From Nonomuraea spiralis (lineage in GTDB: Bacteria > Actinomycetota > Actinomycetes > Streptosporangiales > Streptosporangiaceae), in NCBI RefSeq assembly GCF_014648435.1, contig NZ_BMRC01000011.1, forward strand, positions 62,001 to 126,000: a stretch of DNA of 64,000 bases. The letters are read 5' to 3'. Positions 10,329 through 22,243 of this stretch are shown here, one piece after another (the stretch's first letter is position 1; each line of letters begins with the position of its first letter). Under the pieces are notes generated by a model, which saw nothing but the letters and a program-made list of their open reading frames with translations, made no database searches and was not told where the DNA came from. The translations under genes and the position numbers were made by a program.

Positions 10329-12068
10329 ATGCCCCCGACCAAGAAGAAGCCCCGCCGACGGACGATCCGCCAGATTCTCGGCGGCGCCCGCCGGCGGGTG
10401 CGGCGTGCGGCGGGCCGGGTGCGCAGCGTGTGGCGGCGCTCGCTCCAGCTCCAGGTGGTCACCAGCACCCTGGTGATCTCCGTGACCGTCGTGGTCGTGC
10501 TCGGCACGTTCCTGTCCGACGAGATCAACAGGTCCGTGGTCGAGAGCAGTCAGCAGTCCTCGCTCAACGAGGCGTACGCCGACCGGCTGCAGATCGCCGA
10601 CGCGCTGATCCCGCCCGCCGACGACCAGGGCAAGGCCCCCGACGGCGACCAGAAGGTCAACCCGCTCGACGAGGTCATGAACACCGTCACCGGGTCGGGC
10701 GAGGACGGCTCCAAGAAGCGTTACGACGTCCTCATACTCAACGAGGCCACGCCCGGCATGTCGCGGGCCTCGGGCCGGGTCGTGCAGGCCGACGTGCCCG
10801 CCTCGCTGCGGCAACGCCTGCAGAGGTACATGAACCGGGCCGAGTACGGCAAGACCGAGGCGCAGATCGACTCGGTCAGGTTCGACGGCCAGAGCCAGGC
10901 CACGCTGACGTACGTGGTCGGCGGGGTCGTGCACGAGCCCCTGACCGGCCAGGACTACCAGGTCTACCACTTCTTCCCGTTCAGCGAGGAAGAGGAGCTG
11001 CTGTCCAACGTCCGGCTCGCCATCGTCGTGGTGGGGCTCGGGCTCGTCCTGCTGCTGGCCGCCATCGCCTACCTGGTCGCCCGCCAGGTCGTCACGCCCG
11101 TACGGCTGGCCCGCCAGGCCGCCGAGCGCCTGGCCGCCGGCAAGCTGGACGAACGCCTCAAGGTACGCGGCGAGGACGACCTCGCCCGCCTGGCGAACTC
11201 GTTCAACGAGATGGCCGCCAACCTGGCGCTCAAGATCCACCAGCTTGAGGAGCTGTCGCAGGTCCAGCGCCAGTTCGTCTCCGACGTCTCCCACGAGCTG
11301 CGCACGCCGCTGACCACCGTCCGCATGGCCGCCGACCTGCTCTACGACGCCCGCGAGGACTTCGACCCCATGGCCGCCCGCTCGGCCGAGCTGATGCAGG
11401 CCCAGCTCGAACGGTTCGAGTCGATGCTGGCCGACCTGCTGGAGATCAGCCGCTACGACGCCGGGGCCGCCACGCTCGACGTCGACTCCGTGGACATGCG
11501 CGACGTCGTCCACCGGGCCATCGCCGACTCCGAGGCGCTGGCCGAGCGCCATGCCACCCGCTTCGACATCCGCCTGCCGCACGAGCCGTGCATGGTCGAG
11601 GTCGACAACCGCCGCGTCGAGCGTATCCTGCGCAACCTGCTGTTCAACGCCATCGAGCACGGCGAGGGCCGGGAGATCGTGGTGACCGTGGGGGCCGACC
11701 GCGACGCCGTGGCGGTCGCCGTACGCGACCACGGGATCGGGCTCAAGCCGGGCGAGGAGACGATGGTGTTCGACCGGTTCTGGCGGGCCGACCCGTCCAG
11801 GGCCAGGACCATCGGCGGCACCGGGCTCGGCCTGGCCATCTCCCGCGAGGACGCCGTGCTGCACGGCGGCTGGCTCCAGGCGTGGGGGCAGCCGGGCGAG
11901 GGCTCGCAGTTCCGCCTCACGCTGCCCCGGCTGGCCGGGGCCGACCTCAAGGGCTCGCCGCTGTCGCTGGTGCCGCCCGAGATCGAGATGCGGCGCACCT
12001 GGCGCAGCCACATGACGCCGGTGCTGCTCCCGGCCTCGGGGGACGGAGGCGGCCATGACGAGGACTAG
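10329..12068 (+). CDS. mtrB: Sensor histidine kinase MtrB
   Basis: 579 aa. Very basic N-terminal 40 residues, membrane helices near 41-61 and 229-250 enclosing an outer sensor domain, a HAMP domain, then HisKA with the phosphorylated His322 (SHELRTP), N box (RNLLFNAIEHG), G1 (VRDHGIGL) and G2 (GGTGLGLAIS). It phosphorylates MtrA. The 3' end overlaps lpqB by 14 bases, so the two are coupled; LpqB is known to act on MtrB outside the cell. Confidence 0.97.
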   Translation: MPPTKKKPRRRTIRQILGGARRRVRRAAGRVRSVWRRSLQLQVVTSTLVISVTVVVVLGTFLSDEINRSVVESSQQSSLNEAYADRLQIADALIPPADDQGKAPDGDQKVNPLDEVMNTVTGSGEDGSKKRYDVLILNEATPGMSRASGRVVQADVPASLRQRLQRYMNRAEYGKTEAQIDSVRFDGQSQATLTYVVGGVVHEPLTGQDYQVYHFFPFSEEEELLSNVRLAIVVVGLGLVLLLAAIAYLVARQVVTPVRLARQAAERLAAGKLDERLKVRGEDDLARLANSFNEMAANLALKIHQLEELSQVQRQFVSDVSHELRTPLTTVRMAADLLYDAREDFDPMAARSAELMQAQLERFESMLADLLEISRYDAGAATLDVDSVDMRDVVHRAIADSEALAERHATRFDIRLPHEPCMVEVDNRRVERILRNLLFNAIEHGEGREIVVTVGADRDAVAVAVRDHGIGLKPGEETMVFDRFWRADPSRARTIGGTGLGLAISREDAVLHGGWLQAWGQPGEGSQFRLTLPRLAGADLKGSPLSLVPPEIEMRRTWRSHMTPVLLPASGDGGGHDED

Positions 12069-13779
12069 ACGGGTCGGGGCCGCGGTCGCCCTGGCCGCGG
12101 CCGTGGCCTGCGCGGGCTCGGGCTGCACGGTGATCCCGGTGAGCGGGCCGTACACGGTGAGCGACACCGGGGGCGGCGACCCGCTGAACAAGCCGTTCCA
12201 GCGCATGATCGCCATCCCGCCGCGCGACGACTGGGACCCCCAGCTGCTCATCAGGGGGCTCCAGGCGGCCATGGCGGCCTACCCCGACGACCCGGCCGTG
12301 CTGGCCGGGTACCTGACGCCCAAGGCCCAGGCCAAGTGGAAGGCGTCCGGGCCGGTGACGGTGATCGAGGACGCGTTCCAGGTGGAGTACCCGGGGGAGG
12401 GCGACGCCGAGGAGACGTACGGGCTGAAGGGCAAGCAGGTAGCCCGCATCGACCCGGACGACGCGTACGTGCCGCTTTCGGGCAACGCGCCGGAGCGGCT
12501 GTTCGTGCTGAAGAAGGACGCCCGGGGCGTCTACCGGGTGGACGACCTGCCGGACGGGCTGGTGCTCACCAAGTCCGACGTGGCGCGGGCGTATCGGCTG
12601 ACCAACCTCTACTACCTCAACAACGCCCGCGAGCGGCTGGTCGTCGACCGGGTGTGCCTGCGGCTCAAGCCGACCGAGAGCTTCGCGCAGACCATCGTCA
12701 AGCGGCTGCTCAAGGGGCCGAGCAGCGCGTTGCGCGGCGCCGTGGGCACCGTGTTCCCGGAGGGCACCGAGGTCGAGTCGGTCGGCACCGGCGAGGACCG
12801 CGTCGTGATCAACTTCTCGGGTCCGCTGCTGCCGCTCGACCTCGGTGAGAAGGCCGCCCTGGTGGCGCAGCTCAGGTACAGCCTGACCAACAACAAGGTC
12901 GCCAACAGCCGTACCATCGAGGTGCAGATCGAGGGCGAGCAGTACTGGACCGAGCCGCCCAACCCCGAGACCCACTGGCTGGAAAACGGCGGCAACACGC
13001 CGTACTACACCAGCAAGGGCTCCGTGCACGTCATGAGCAACGAGGACGCGGGCGTCGCCGTGTCCGGGCCGGCGGGGGAGACGAACTCCGACTTCAAGGC
13101 GTTCGCGCTGTCCTCGCAGCAGGCCGGCGCGATCGTCGCGGCCAAGACGTCCACCGGCATCTCGATCGCGAGTCTCACCCCCGAGGGGCGCTGGCAGCAG
13201 GTCATCGAGGGCGCCGACCTCACCGCCCCCACCTGGCGCCGCGACGGCTCGCTGTGGACGTTCGACCAGCACAACAAGGTGGTGCTGCGGTTCGACCCCA
13301 ACGGCGGCCAGGGCCCCGAGCGCGTCTCCGCGCCCGGTCTCGACGGCCTCGACGTCACCGCGTTCAAGATCGCCCGGGACGGCGTGCGGGTGGCCCTGCG
13401 CACCGGCAAGAACACCGTGCAACTCGGCGCACTCAGCGAGGGGCTCAACGGGCCCATGCTCGGCAACCTCCACACGCTGACCTCGACGGAGGTCGAGTAC
13501 AAGATCGAGGACATCGCCTGGGAGGACGACGAGCACCTGCTGGTGCTCATCCAGAGCACGGCGGGGCGGATACTCAACGAGATCGACATCGGCGACGGCG
13601 AGACGATCGGGATCCCGCTGAAGGACCGGCTGGAGCGGGTGGCGGCGCTGAACGGGCGCGTGCTGGCGGAGGCCAACACCGACAAGGGGCCCAAGATCAT
13701 CGAGCTGAACCCGGACCGGCAGGGCTGGACCAGCAAAATCGAACCCAACGCCAAAAACCCCTTCTTCCCCCTGGGCTGA
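12055..13779 (+). CDS. lpqB: Lipoprotein LpqB
   Basis: 574 aa. A lipoprotein signal ends in G-S-G-C (Cys about 24). A GerMN domain lies around residues 195-285 (VKRLLKGPSSALRGAVGTVF), and the C-terminal half is the LpqB beta-propeller (for example LTPEGRWQQVIEGADLTAPT, DGVRVALRTGK). In mycobacteria LpqB binds the outer domain of MtrB and tunes MtrA phosphorylation. It is translationally coupled to mtrB by a 14-base overlap. Confidence 0.95.
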   Translation: MTRTRRVGAAVALAAAVACAGSGCTVIPVSGPYTVSDTGGGDPLNKPFQRMIAIPPRDDWDPQLLIRGLQAAMAAYPDDPAVLAGYLTPKAQAKWKASGPVTVIEDAFQVEYPGEGDAEETYGLKGKQVARIDPDDAYVPLSGNAPERLFVLKKDARGVYRVDDLPDGLVLTKSDVARAYRLTNLYYLNNARERLVVDRVCLRLKPTESFAQTIVKRLLKGPSSALRGAVGTVFPEGTEVESVGTGEDRVVINFSGPLLPLDLGEKAALVAQLRYSLTNNKVANSRTIEVQIEGEQYWTEPPNPETHWLENGGNTPYYTSKGSVHVMSNEDAGVAVSGPAGETNSDFKAFALSSQQAGAIVAAKTSTGISIASLTPEGRWQQVIEGADLTAPTWRRDGSLWTFDQHNKVVLRFDPNGGQGPERVSAPGLDGLDVTAFKIARDGVRVALRTGKNTVQLGALSEGLNGPMLGNLHTLTSTEVEYKIEDIAWEDDEHLLVLIQSTAGRILNEIDIGDGETIGIPLKDRLERVAALNGRVLAEANTDKGPKIIELNPDRQGWTSKIEPNAKNPFFPLG

Positions 13780-13941
13780 CCCCTCCCCTCTTGGCCCCGG
13801 CCGCCCTCCTGGCCCTCGGCTCGCGTCGGCCGTTGCGGAGGGTGCGGGCTTCTTGGGAGATCCCGCCCGCGTCGGGACGTCGCCCCGGACCCCGCTTCGG
13901 GACGTCGCCCACGGGCCGCGGAATTGTCGGTGGGGGCGGGC

Positions 13942-14637
13942 ATGCTGGGCGGCGTGTTGGGGGCCGTGCTCGATGTCTTTCTGCCGCAGTCCTGCGTGGG
14001 CTGCGGGCGTGCCGGCGCGCGGTGCTGCGCCGGGTGCGCGGCCGAGATGGCCGCCGCCCCGGCGCGGCGGCTGCCGAGGCCGAGCCCGCCCGGCCTGCCC
14101 GACTGCTGGTCGGCCACGCCGTACGAGGGCGCGGCGCGCAGGGCGATCCTGGCCTACAAGGAGCGCGGCGCGGTGGCGCTGGCGGACGTGCTGGCGCAGG
14201 TCCTGGCGTTCACCGTGCTCACCGCCCTGGCGGGGACGGGCGGCGGGTGGGCGCGCGGGCCGTTCGCCGTCGTGCCGGTGCCGAGCGCGAGGAGGGCCTC
14301 GCGGGGCAGGGGCCACGATCCCATGGCCCGCCTGGCCGGGCTCGTCACCCGCCATCTCGCCGCCGCAGGCTTACCCGCCGAGCCGTGGGCGGCGCTGCGC
14401 CAGGCGCGGCGCGTGTCCGACCAGGCGGGCCTGAGCTCCACGCAGCGCGTCGCGAACCTCGCCGGGTCCCTCTGTGTCCCGAGGGGCGCGAAAAGCCCTC
14501 CAGCGCCGTCTGTGCTGCTTCTGGACGACATCGTCACGACCGGCGCCTCGCTCGCCGAAGCCGCCCGTGCACTCCGCGCTGCCGGCGTACGGGTGCCGCT
14601 GGCGGTGACCGTCGCCGCGACACGCCGAAGATCTTGA
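13942..14637 (+). CDS. ComF-like phosphoribosyltransferase
   Basis: 231 aa from the ATG at 13942; a TTG 18 bases upstream is the only longer option and has no ribosome-binding site. An N-terminal zinc-binding motif (CVGCG...CCAGC, near residues 12-30) and a phosphoribosyltransferase motif (VLLLDDIVTTGASL, near 192-205) are both present. ComF proteins assist DNA uptake in competent bacteria; their role in actinomycetes is unclear. This gene commonly sits between lpqB and hpf in the phylum. Confidence 0.9.
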   Translation: MLGGVLGAVLDVFLPQSCVGCGRAGARCCAGCAAEMAAAPARRLPRPSPPGLPDCWSATPYEGAARRAILAYKERGAVALADVLAQVLAFTVLTALAGTGGGWARGPFAVVPVPSARRASRGRGHDPMARLAGLVTRHLAAAGLPAEPWAALRQARRVSDQAGLSSTQRVANLAGSLCVPRGAKSPPAPSVLLLDDIVTTGASLAEAARALRAAGVRVPLAVTVAATRRRS

Positions 14638-14847
14638 AACGCTTGTCATCACTCTGGGTAAAGAAAGATCCAATTCTCGTGTCCGTCATGAGGGCTCGAT
14701 GTCTCTTCGGGGGAAGAAGAAGCAGAGCAGCTCAGGTTGGCGGAAGGCGCTTGGCCGCAGGGGTTGCCGACAGGTCGTTACGACATCCTCCAGACGTCCG
14801 AAACCTCGAAAAGATCACGGTACGTGATCCTTTGGTCGATCCCCCGG

Positions 14848-14876
14848 CTGACATTCGCGCAGGATGCGGATAGCGT
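14848..14876 (+). promoter_or_regulatory. Candidate vegetative promoter for hpf
   Basis: CTGACA at 14848-14853 and TAGCGT at 14871-14876 are separated by 17 bases, matching the actinobacterial SigA/HrdB pattern (TTGACA, TAnnnT). Predicted transcription start is near 14883. This is a pattern match only. Confidence 0.35.
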
Positions 14877-15065
14877 TCTGACATGGCACCCGTTCGGGTC
14901 CGTGGTTGCGCAGGGCCGGTGTCCCCGGCTCTGCTAGCCGATGCCAGCCGCAGGCTAAACGGTCCACGTAAGGCGACTCTTTGTCGACCGATCACGGTGC
15001 GGCTTAGGGGTAAGTCCTGCCTTCCCGAGGGTCCAGATGTCCCTCGTCAGAAGAGAAGGGCAGTA

Positions 15066-15245
15066 GTGGCAACAGAGCTGCGAAACCCTCAGCAGGCGAA
15101 TGTGGGGTCGAAGACCAGGTCGGCCGGGCGGGTGCCACCCGAGATCCCGGTGACGTCGTGGCGGAAGAGGGTAACGGTGACAGAGAGGCAGACAGAAGAC
15201 CCCGCTCGGCACGTACAAAGTCGGGCGCTCTTGCTCAGTCGTTAG
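15066..15245 (+). CDS. Possible 59-aa upstream ORF before hpf
   Basis: GTG at 15066 has GAAGGG at 15055-15060, a correct distance of 5 bases. The product is basic and Arg/Thr-rich with no hydrophobic segment and no known domain. It ends 17 bases before the hpf start. It could be a regulatory leader peptide, a small protein, or chance; codon choice does not settle this. Confidence 0.25.
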   Translation: MATELRNPQQANVGSKTRSAGRVPPEIPVTSWRKRVTVTERQTEDPARHVQSRALLLSR

Positions 15246-15262
15246 CGAAGGGGGGCTGTTGC

Positions 15263-15928
15263 ATGGACATCATCGTCAAGGGTCGGCACACAGGAGTGAG
15301 TGACCGGTTCCGAGACCAAGTGACGACCAAGCTGGCCAGGATCGAACGTCTGGACAACAAACTCATCCGAGTCGATGTGGAGGTGTCGAAGGAACGCAAC
15401 CCTCGCCTCGCCGATCAGCGCGAGCGCGTCGAGCTCACCATTCACTCGCGAGGCCCGGCCATCCGCGCCGAAGCCTCGGCCGACGACCGATTCGTAGCCC
15501 TCGACATCGCCCTCGACAAGCTGGAAGGCCGTCTGCGGCGGCTGGCCGACCGGCGCAAGGTCCATCACGGCAATCACGTCCCGCCCTCGGTGGCGGAGAT
15601 CACCGCGACGCTCGCTGACGTCGCCGGCCGGCCGTCCCGGGAGAAGAAATCCGTCCCGGAGCCGGCCGAGTCCTACGAGGACCTGCCGGTGGAGGACGAG
15701 AAGCTGGACGACGACATCGTCCCGATCGAGATGGACGGCGAGGGCCCCCTCGTCGTACGGGAGAAGTTCCACAAAGCGGAGCCGATGACCATCGACCAGG
15801 CCATGCTGGAAATGGAACTGGTCGGCCACGACTTCTACCTGTTCCGTGACAAAGAGAGCGGCCTGCCGAGCGTCGTCTACAGCCGGCGCGGGTACAACTA
15901 CGGCGTGTTGCGGCTCGTAGAGCCCTGA
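15263..15928 (+). CDS. hpf: Ribosome hibernation-promoting factor, long form
   Basis: 221 aa from the ATG at 15263, where the S30AE fold begins (MDIIVKGRHTGVSDRFRDQV); the longer reading frame upstream has no family similarity. The N-terminal domain (1-100) binds the 30S subunit. A charged linker joins it to the C-terminal dimerisation domain (about 160-221, ending in YSRRGYNYGVLRLVEP). Long HPF makes 100S ribosome dimers in stationary phase or under stress. Its place upstream of secA matches other actinobacteria. Confidence 0.95.
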   Translation: MDIIVKGRHTGVSDRFRDQVTTKLARIERLDNKLIRVDVEVSKERNPRLADQRERVELTIHSRGPAIRAEASADDRFVALDIALDKLEGRLRRLADRRKVHHGNHVPPSVAEITATLADVAGRPSREKKSVPEPAESYEDLPVEDEKLDDDIVPIEMDGEGPLVVREKFHKAEPMTIDQAMLEMELVGHDFYLFRDKESGLPSVVYSRRGYNYGVLRLVEP

Positions 15929-16023
15929 TCGCGCCCTAAAAGATCTTCTCGACCACCCGAGGACCACCGTATACGTGCCATCATGGCGGTCCGACGGCTC
16001 TGGCCCCCCGACGAGGAGGACAC

Positions 16024-16143
16024 GTGAGCGAGCTCAGTCAGGTGCAGATGAGCGAGCGAAGCGAGGGTACTGACGGGCGAACCGCCACGCGGACAGCCGC
16101 TGCGGCCCCGACCGGGCGTGACAGTGGAGCGGCCGTCCGATGA
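16024..16143 (+). CDS. Possible 39-aa ORF upstream of the response regulator
   Basis: GTG at 16024 is preceded by GAGGAGG at 16013-16019, a near-perfect ribosome-binding site with a 4-base spacer. The product is Ser/Thr/Arg/Ala-rich with no known domain. The DNA includes GAGCGAGCGAAGCGAG (near 16049-16064), a motif type seen in actinobacterial intergenic repeats, which argues that it may not be a real protein. It ends 49 bases before the regulator start. Confidence 0.22.
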   Translation: MSELSQVQMSERSEGTDGRTATRTAAAAPTGRDSGAAVR

Positions 16144-16192
16144 GCAGGTTTCCCGTGAGCAAGGCAGGCGCAAGGCGGACCGAGGAGGGCTC

Positions 16193-16891
16193 GTGACCGA
16201 GTCCGGCGAGGTCCGTACGGCAGAGAGCGAGCCGATCCGCGTGCTGATCGTTGACGATCACGAGCTGATCAGGCGCAGCCTGGCGTTGACGCTGGCCGCG
16301 GAGCCCGACATCGAGGTGGTCGGTGAGGCGAGCGACGGGCAGGAGGCGGTCGAACTGGCCGATCGCCTCATGCCCGACGTCGCTCTGATGGACGTACGCA
16401 TGCCCAGGCAGGACGGGATCGAGGCCACCAAGGCCATCAAGGTCTCCGTCCCGAGCACCCGCATCATCATGCTGACGGTGAGCGACGAGGAAGAGGATCT
16501 CTTCGAGGCCATCAAGGCCGGCGCCACCGGCTACCTGCTGAAGGACGTGCAGATCAACGACGTCCCGGCCGCGGTGCGCGGCGTGCACGAGGGGCAGTCG
16601 TTAATCAACCCGGCGATGGCCGCCAAGCTCATCAGCGAGTTCGCGAACATGAGCCGCAAGGAGGCCGAACGCCCGCCGCAGCTCCCGGTGCCCCGGCTGA
16701 CCGACCGCGAGATGGAGGTCCTGCGCCTGGTCGCCAAGGGCATGAACAACCGTGAGATCGCCAAGCAGCTCTTCATCTCCGAGAACACGGTCAAGAACCA
16801 CGTCCGCAACATCCTCGACAAACTGCAACTGCATTCGCGCATGGAAGCAGTGGTGTACGCAGTCCGGGAACGCATGCTGGAAATCACCTGA
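16193..16891 (+). CDS. NarL/FixJ-type response regulator
   Basis: 232 aa from the GTG at 16193, chosen for the GAGGAGGG at 16182-16189; a longer frame from 16118 has no such site. The receiver domain has Asp21/Asp22 and phospho-acceptor Asp67 (LMDVRMP), with Lys in GYLLKDV. The C-terminal LuxR-type helix-turn-helix is LTDREMEVLRLVAKGMNNRE followed by IAKQLFISENTVKNHVRNIL. No sensor kinase is encoded nearby, so this is an orphan regulator. It sits between hpf and secA. Confidence 0.92.
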   Translation: MTESGEVRTAESEPIRVLIVDDHELIRRSLALTLAAEPDIEVVGEASDGQEAVELADRLMPDVALMDVRMPRQDGIEATKAIKVSVPSTRIIMLTVSDEEEDLFEAIKAGATGYLLKDVQINDVPAAVRGVHEGQSLINPAMAAKLISEFANMSRKEAERPPQLPVPRLTDREMEVLRLVAKGMNNREIAKQLFISENTVKNHVRNILDKLQLHSRMEAVVYAVRERMLEIT

Positions 16892-17458
16892 CCCACCCCG
16901 GCCCTCTACGCCCAGCCTTCGCCCACCTGCCCCACCATGCGCCACCCCGCCCCCGGCCAACGCCCTGTGCCGCCACCTGGCGTCACGCGCCACCACCCGG
17001 GGTTAGGCGCCACCACCCGGCGCCCCCGCCGCCCCACCGACCCGCCGGCCCATGGAGCCCCTCAACTCCAGGAAGGGATGCCGGCCTCTGGCCTCCAGGC
17101 TTGTCATCCGGGCGACGGTCACCTGGCGCGGTCTGCGGTGAGGCGGACGGCTGACGACCTGCCAGCCCTTGCGGCTCCCGCCCTCGGCCCGGGAAGCGCA
17201 GAGGTTCCGGCAGCGCCAGCGAGCCGCCGAAGTCCCCAACACCAGGCGCACCGACGCCCCAACGCTGGGCAGGTAGCGCAGACACTTCGCGTGGCGCTGT
17301 CGGCGCCGCTGCCTCACTCCCCGCCTGGCACCGCGGACGCTTCGCGCAGCGCGGGTGGCGCAGTTGCCCCCAGAGCCGGGGGTACTGCCTCTCCCAGCGC
17401 CAGGGACTTCGTGCTGCTCAGCGCTTTGGCGGCCAGGGCGGGGGTCTGGGGGCTGTGG
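16892..17458 (+). other. 567-base intergenic stretch with short repeats
   Basis: I see no supportable gene here. GCGCCACCACCCGG occurs twice (16987-17000 and 17007-17020, 20 bases apart). A small hairpin lies at 17367-17382 (CCCCC-AGAGC-CGGGGG type). The region separates the response regulator from the convergent YcaQ-like gene, so it may hold terminators for both. Confidence 0.5.
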
Positions 17459-18649
17459 TTACGGGGATGTGGTCAGGTGGTGGGCCAGTTCTGGGGGGTC
17501 GGTGCGTTCGACGCGTACGGCGTCGCAGCCCACCCATTCGGCCGCCGACCACAGGGCGTCGCGCAGGGCGTCGGCCCACTTGGCGGGGGACAGGCCCGGC
17601 TCCAGGTGGACCTGGCGGGCGACGAGGGTGGTGCCCTCGCGGGCCGGGTCGACCCGGCCGATCAGGCGGCCCCCGGATAGCACGGGCATCGTGAAGTAAC
17701 CGTGGACGCGCTTCTCCTTGGGCACGTAAAGCTCAAGCTGGTACTTGAAGCCGAAGACGCGCTCGGTGCGGCCGCGATGCCAGATCAGGGAGTCGAACGG
17801 CGACAGCAGCGTCGTGCGGTGACGGCCGCGCGGCTCGGACTCAAGGGCCTGCGGGTCGGCCCAGGCATTGGCGTGGCCCTTCTTGGCGGGCCAGCCCGCC
17901 ACCTTGACCGGTACGAGCCCGGCGGCGCCGCTGAGCAGGGCCTCGTCGAGCATCGCCGCGAACTGGCCCCTGAGCCGCAGGAAGTCGAGCAGGTCGGTAC
18001 GGTTGGCCACCCCGAGCGACCGGCCGGCGATGGCGGCCAGCAGGACGATGCACTCCTCGTCGGTCAGGTCGTCGGCCAGCAGGTCGGCCGGGACCACGCG
18101 CTCGGTCAGGTCGTAGACGCGCCGCCAGCCGACCCGGCGCACGCAGGCGATCTCACCGATGTCCAGCAGCCACTCCAGCCCGATCTTGGAGTCGGACCAG
18201 TCCCACCACGGGCCGCCGTTCTTGGCGCCGCCGACGTCGGACGTCGTGAGCGGGCCCGCGTCGCGCACCTGCTGCAGCAGCTTGTCGACGCTGTCGGGGA
18301 CCTCGTGCCAGCGGTAGCGCCTGTTGCGGAATGCGCGGCGGCGGAAGGAGTAGAGCGGCCAGTGCTCGATGGGGAGGATGCAGGCCGCGTGACACCAGTA
18401 CTCGAAGCTCTGGGAGGGATCGTGCCAGTAGGAGCGCTCGATCTCGGGCCTGCCGACCGCGCCGAGGCGGGCGTAGGCGACCAGCTCGTGGGAGCGGGCC
18501 AGGACGGAGATCGTGTCGAGCTGTACGGCGCCGAGCCGGCGCAGCATGCCGCGCACCCCGCCCTTGCGCGCGTCGGCGCCGATGAGGCCCTGGGCACGCA
18601 GAATGACCCGGCGCGCCTCGTCGGCGGTCAGGTCGGTCACGTTCGTCAT
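17459..18649 (-). CDS. YcaQ-like winged-helix protein (putative DNA glycosylase family)
   Basis: 396 aa. It opens with LTADEARRVILRAQGL and has the family blocks GAVQLDTISVLARSHELVAY (residues about 33-52), FEYWCHAACILPIEHWPL and LLSPFDSLIWHRGRTERVFG. The YcaQ/AlkX family (winged helix-turn-helix, PF06224) contains glycosylases that unhook interstrand crosslinks, including self-resistance enzymes in producers of DNA-damaging antibiotics. No biosynthetic cluster is visible here, so a general repair role is more likely. Confidence 0.88.
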   Translation of the reverse strand: MTNVTDLTADEARRVILRAQGLIGADARKGGVRGMLRRLGAVQLDTISVLARSHELVAYARLGAVGRPEIERSYWHDPSQSFEYWCHAACILPIEHWPLYSFRRRAFRNRRYRWHEVPDSVDKLLQQVRDAGPLTTSDVGGAKNGGPWWDWSDSKIGLEWLLDIGEIACVRRVGWRRVYDLTERVVPADLLADDLTDEECIVLLAAIAGRSLGVANRTDLLDFLRLRGQFAAMLDEALLSGAAGLVPVKVAGWPAKKGHANAWADPQALESEPRGRHRTTLLSPFDSLIWHRGRTERVFGFKYQLELYVPKEKRVHGYFTMPVLSGGRLIGRVDPAREGTTLVARQVHLEPGLSPAKWADALRDALWSAAEWVGCDAVRVERTDPPELAHHLTTSP

Positions 18650-18846
18650 ACGGGGAACCCCAGGGGGCGGTGGGGGACGGTAGGGCTATCCATGGGGGAA
18701 ATTTAGCGGTGCCCACCGACAGAATCGCTCCGGCCGAGGTTGCGGCAGGGCCGGCGGGCCGGGGCCGACACGCCGATGTCGCGGGGTTGGGGAATTCGAT
18801 GCCCAGAACGGGAGCCCGGTTCACGGAGCGCGCACGGACGGTGCGC

Positions 18847-18892
18847 GAAGGCGTACGAAAGGGCCGTGGGAAGGCGTACGAAAGGGCTGTGG
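18847..18892 (+). repeat. Tandem 23-bp repeat, two copies
   Basis: GAAGGCGTACGAAAGGG plus CCGTGG at 18847-18869 is repeated at 18870-18892 with one change (C to T). It lies in the gap between the YcaQ-like gene and the small membrane protein gene. Function unknown; recent local duplication is the simplest reading. Confidence 0.7.
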
Positions 18893-18900
18893 GAACAGGA

Positions 18901-18931
18901 ACGGCGGGCGCCCGGTGCCGGGGCCCGCCGT
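18901..18931 (-). terminator. Strong hairpin 3' of the HGxxPAAW-like gene
   Basis: The arms ACGGCGGGC (18901-18909) and GCCCGCCGT (18923-18931) pair, with an inner CCCGG/CCGGG extension and a 2-base loop. It begins 13 bases after the minus-strand stop at 18944. There is no clear U-run, so it is a likely but not certain terminator. Confidence 0.6.
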
Positions 18932-18943
18932 CTGTGGGGACGG

Positions 18944-19204
18944 TCAGCGGTGGTCTTCGGCGTGCATGCCGACCCGGGGCGCGTCGATCACCACGTCCGT
19001 GAAGATGTCGAAGACGAGGGCGAGGATGCCGCCGACGACGAACACACCGGCGCCGACCCAGACGAGAGTCCAGTTGTCGGCCGTCAGCCCGAAGCCGGAC
19101 ACGATGGTGCCCACCACCATGACCGTCACGGCCAGCCACGAGGAGGCTCGCCCGCCGTGGTTGCCGAGATTCTCCGCGTGCTCGGACTTCTTCCCCTCAA
19201 CCAT
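18944..19204 (-). CDS. Small HGxxPAAW-type membrane protein
   Basis: 86 aa. The motif HGGRASSW (residues 15-22) is a variant of the HGxxPAAW signature seen in a family of small actinobacterial membrane proteins; Pro-Ala-Ala is replaced by Ala-Ser-Ser. Two hydrophobic helices follow (about 22-42 and 46-68). Charged ends suggest both termini are cytoplasmic. Function unknown. It is divergent from secA. Confidence 0.8.
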   Translation of the reverse strand: MVEGKKSEHAENLGNHGGRASSWLAVTVMVVGTIVSGFGLTADNWTLVWVGAGVFVVGGILALVFDIFTDVVIDAPRVGMHAEDHR

Positions 19205-19429
19205 GACTAAATCCTTCCTTTGCCGGATATCCCGCTATTGGTGCGAACCGGCGCTCAACCGGCATACCCTCTGCCTTGACCCCATTCTCCCAGACGTGTC
19301 CGGCGCCCTCGTCGTCACGGTGGCTGTGTCTGGTTGCGGAACCGCCTACGATGGCAACCGGGGAAGTTTGTCTCGGCCTCTCCTCCTGGCGGCGCCGCCG
19401 GGGTAGACCTGCGAGGAGCTTTACATAAA

Positions 19430-22219
<2,790 letters not shown>

Positions 22220-22243
22220 CACGCTGAGGCGAGATCCGAACGG

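Larger units (their letters stand above)
14638..15262 (+). other. Long intergenic stretch / probable hpf leader
   Basis: This 625-base gap has no recognised gene. It contains a plausible vegetative promoter at 14848-14876 and a short ORF with its own ribosome-binding site (15066-15245). If transcription starts near 14883, hpf has a leader of about 380 bases. The part from 14900 to 15050 has local pairing potential (for example GAGGG at 15027-15031 against CCCTC at 15041-15045). I could not match it to a known riboswitch class. Confidence 0.5.

Noticed and set aside
9525..12272. Very long minus-strand frame opposite mtrA/mtrB
   Set aside because: It mirrors real genes in a high-GC sequence; the plus strand has clear family motifs throughout.
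11947..14355. Long minus-strand frame opposite lpqB and comF
   Set aside because: No domain, extreme Arg/Gly/Ala bias; shadow of the plus-strand genes.
15027..15045. DevR/OsdR-like box before hpf
   Set aside because: The palindrome GAGGG...CCCTC is one base longer than the GGGnCnnnnGnCCC pattern, so spacing is wrong.
16983..17317. Two overlapping minus-strand frames of about 100 codons
   Set aside because: No ribosome-binding site or domain; low-complexity composition in an intergenic gap.
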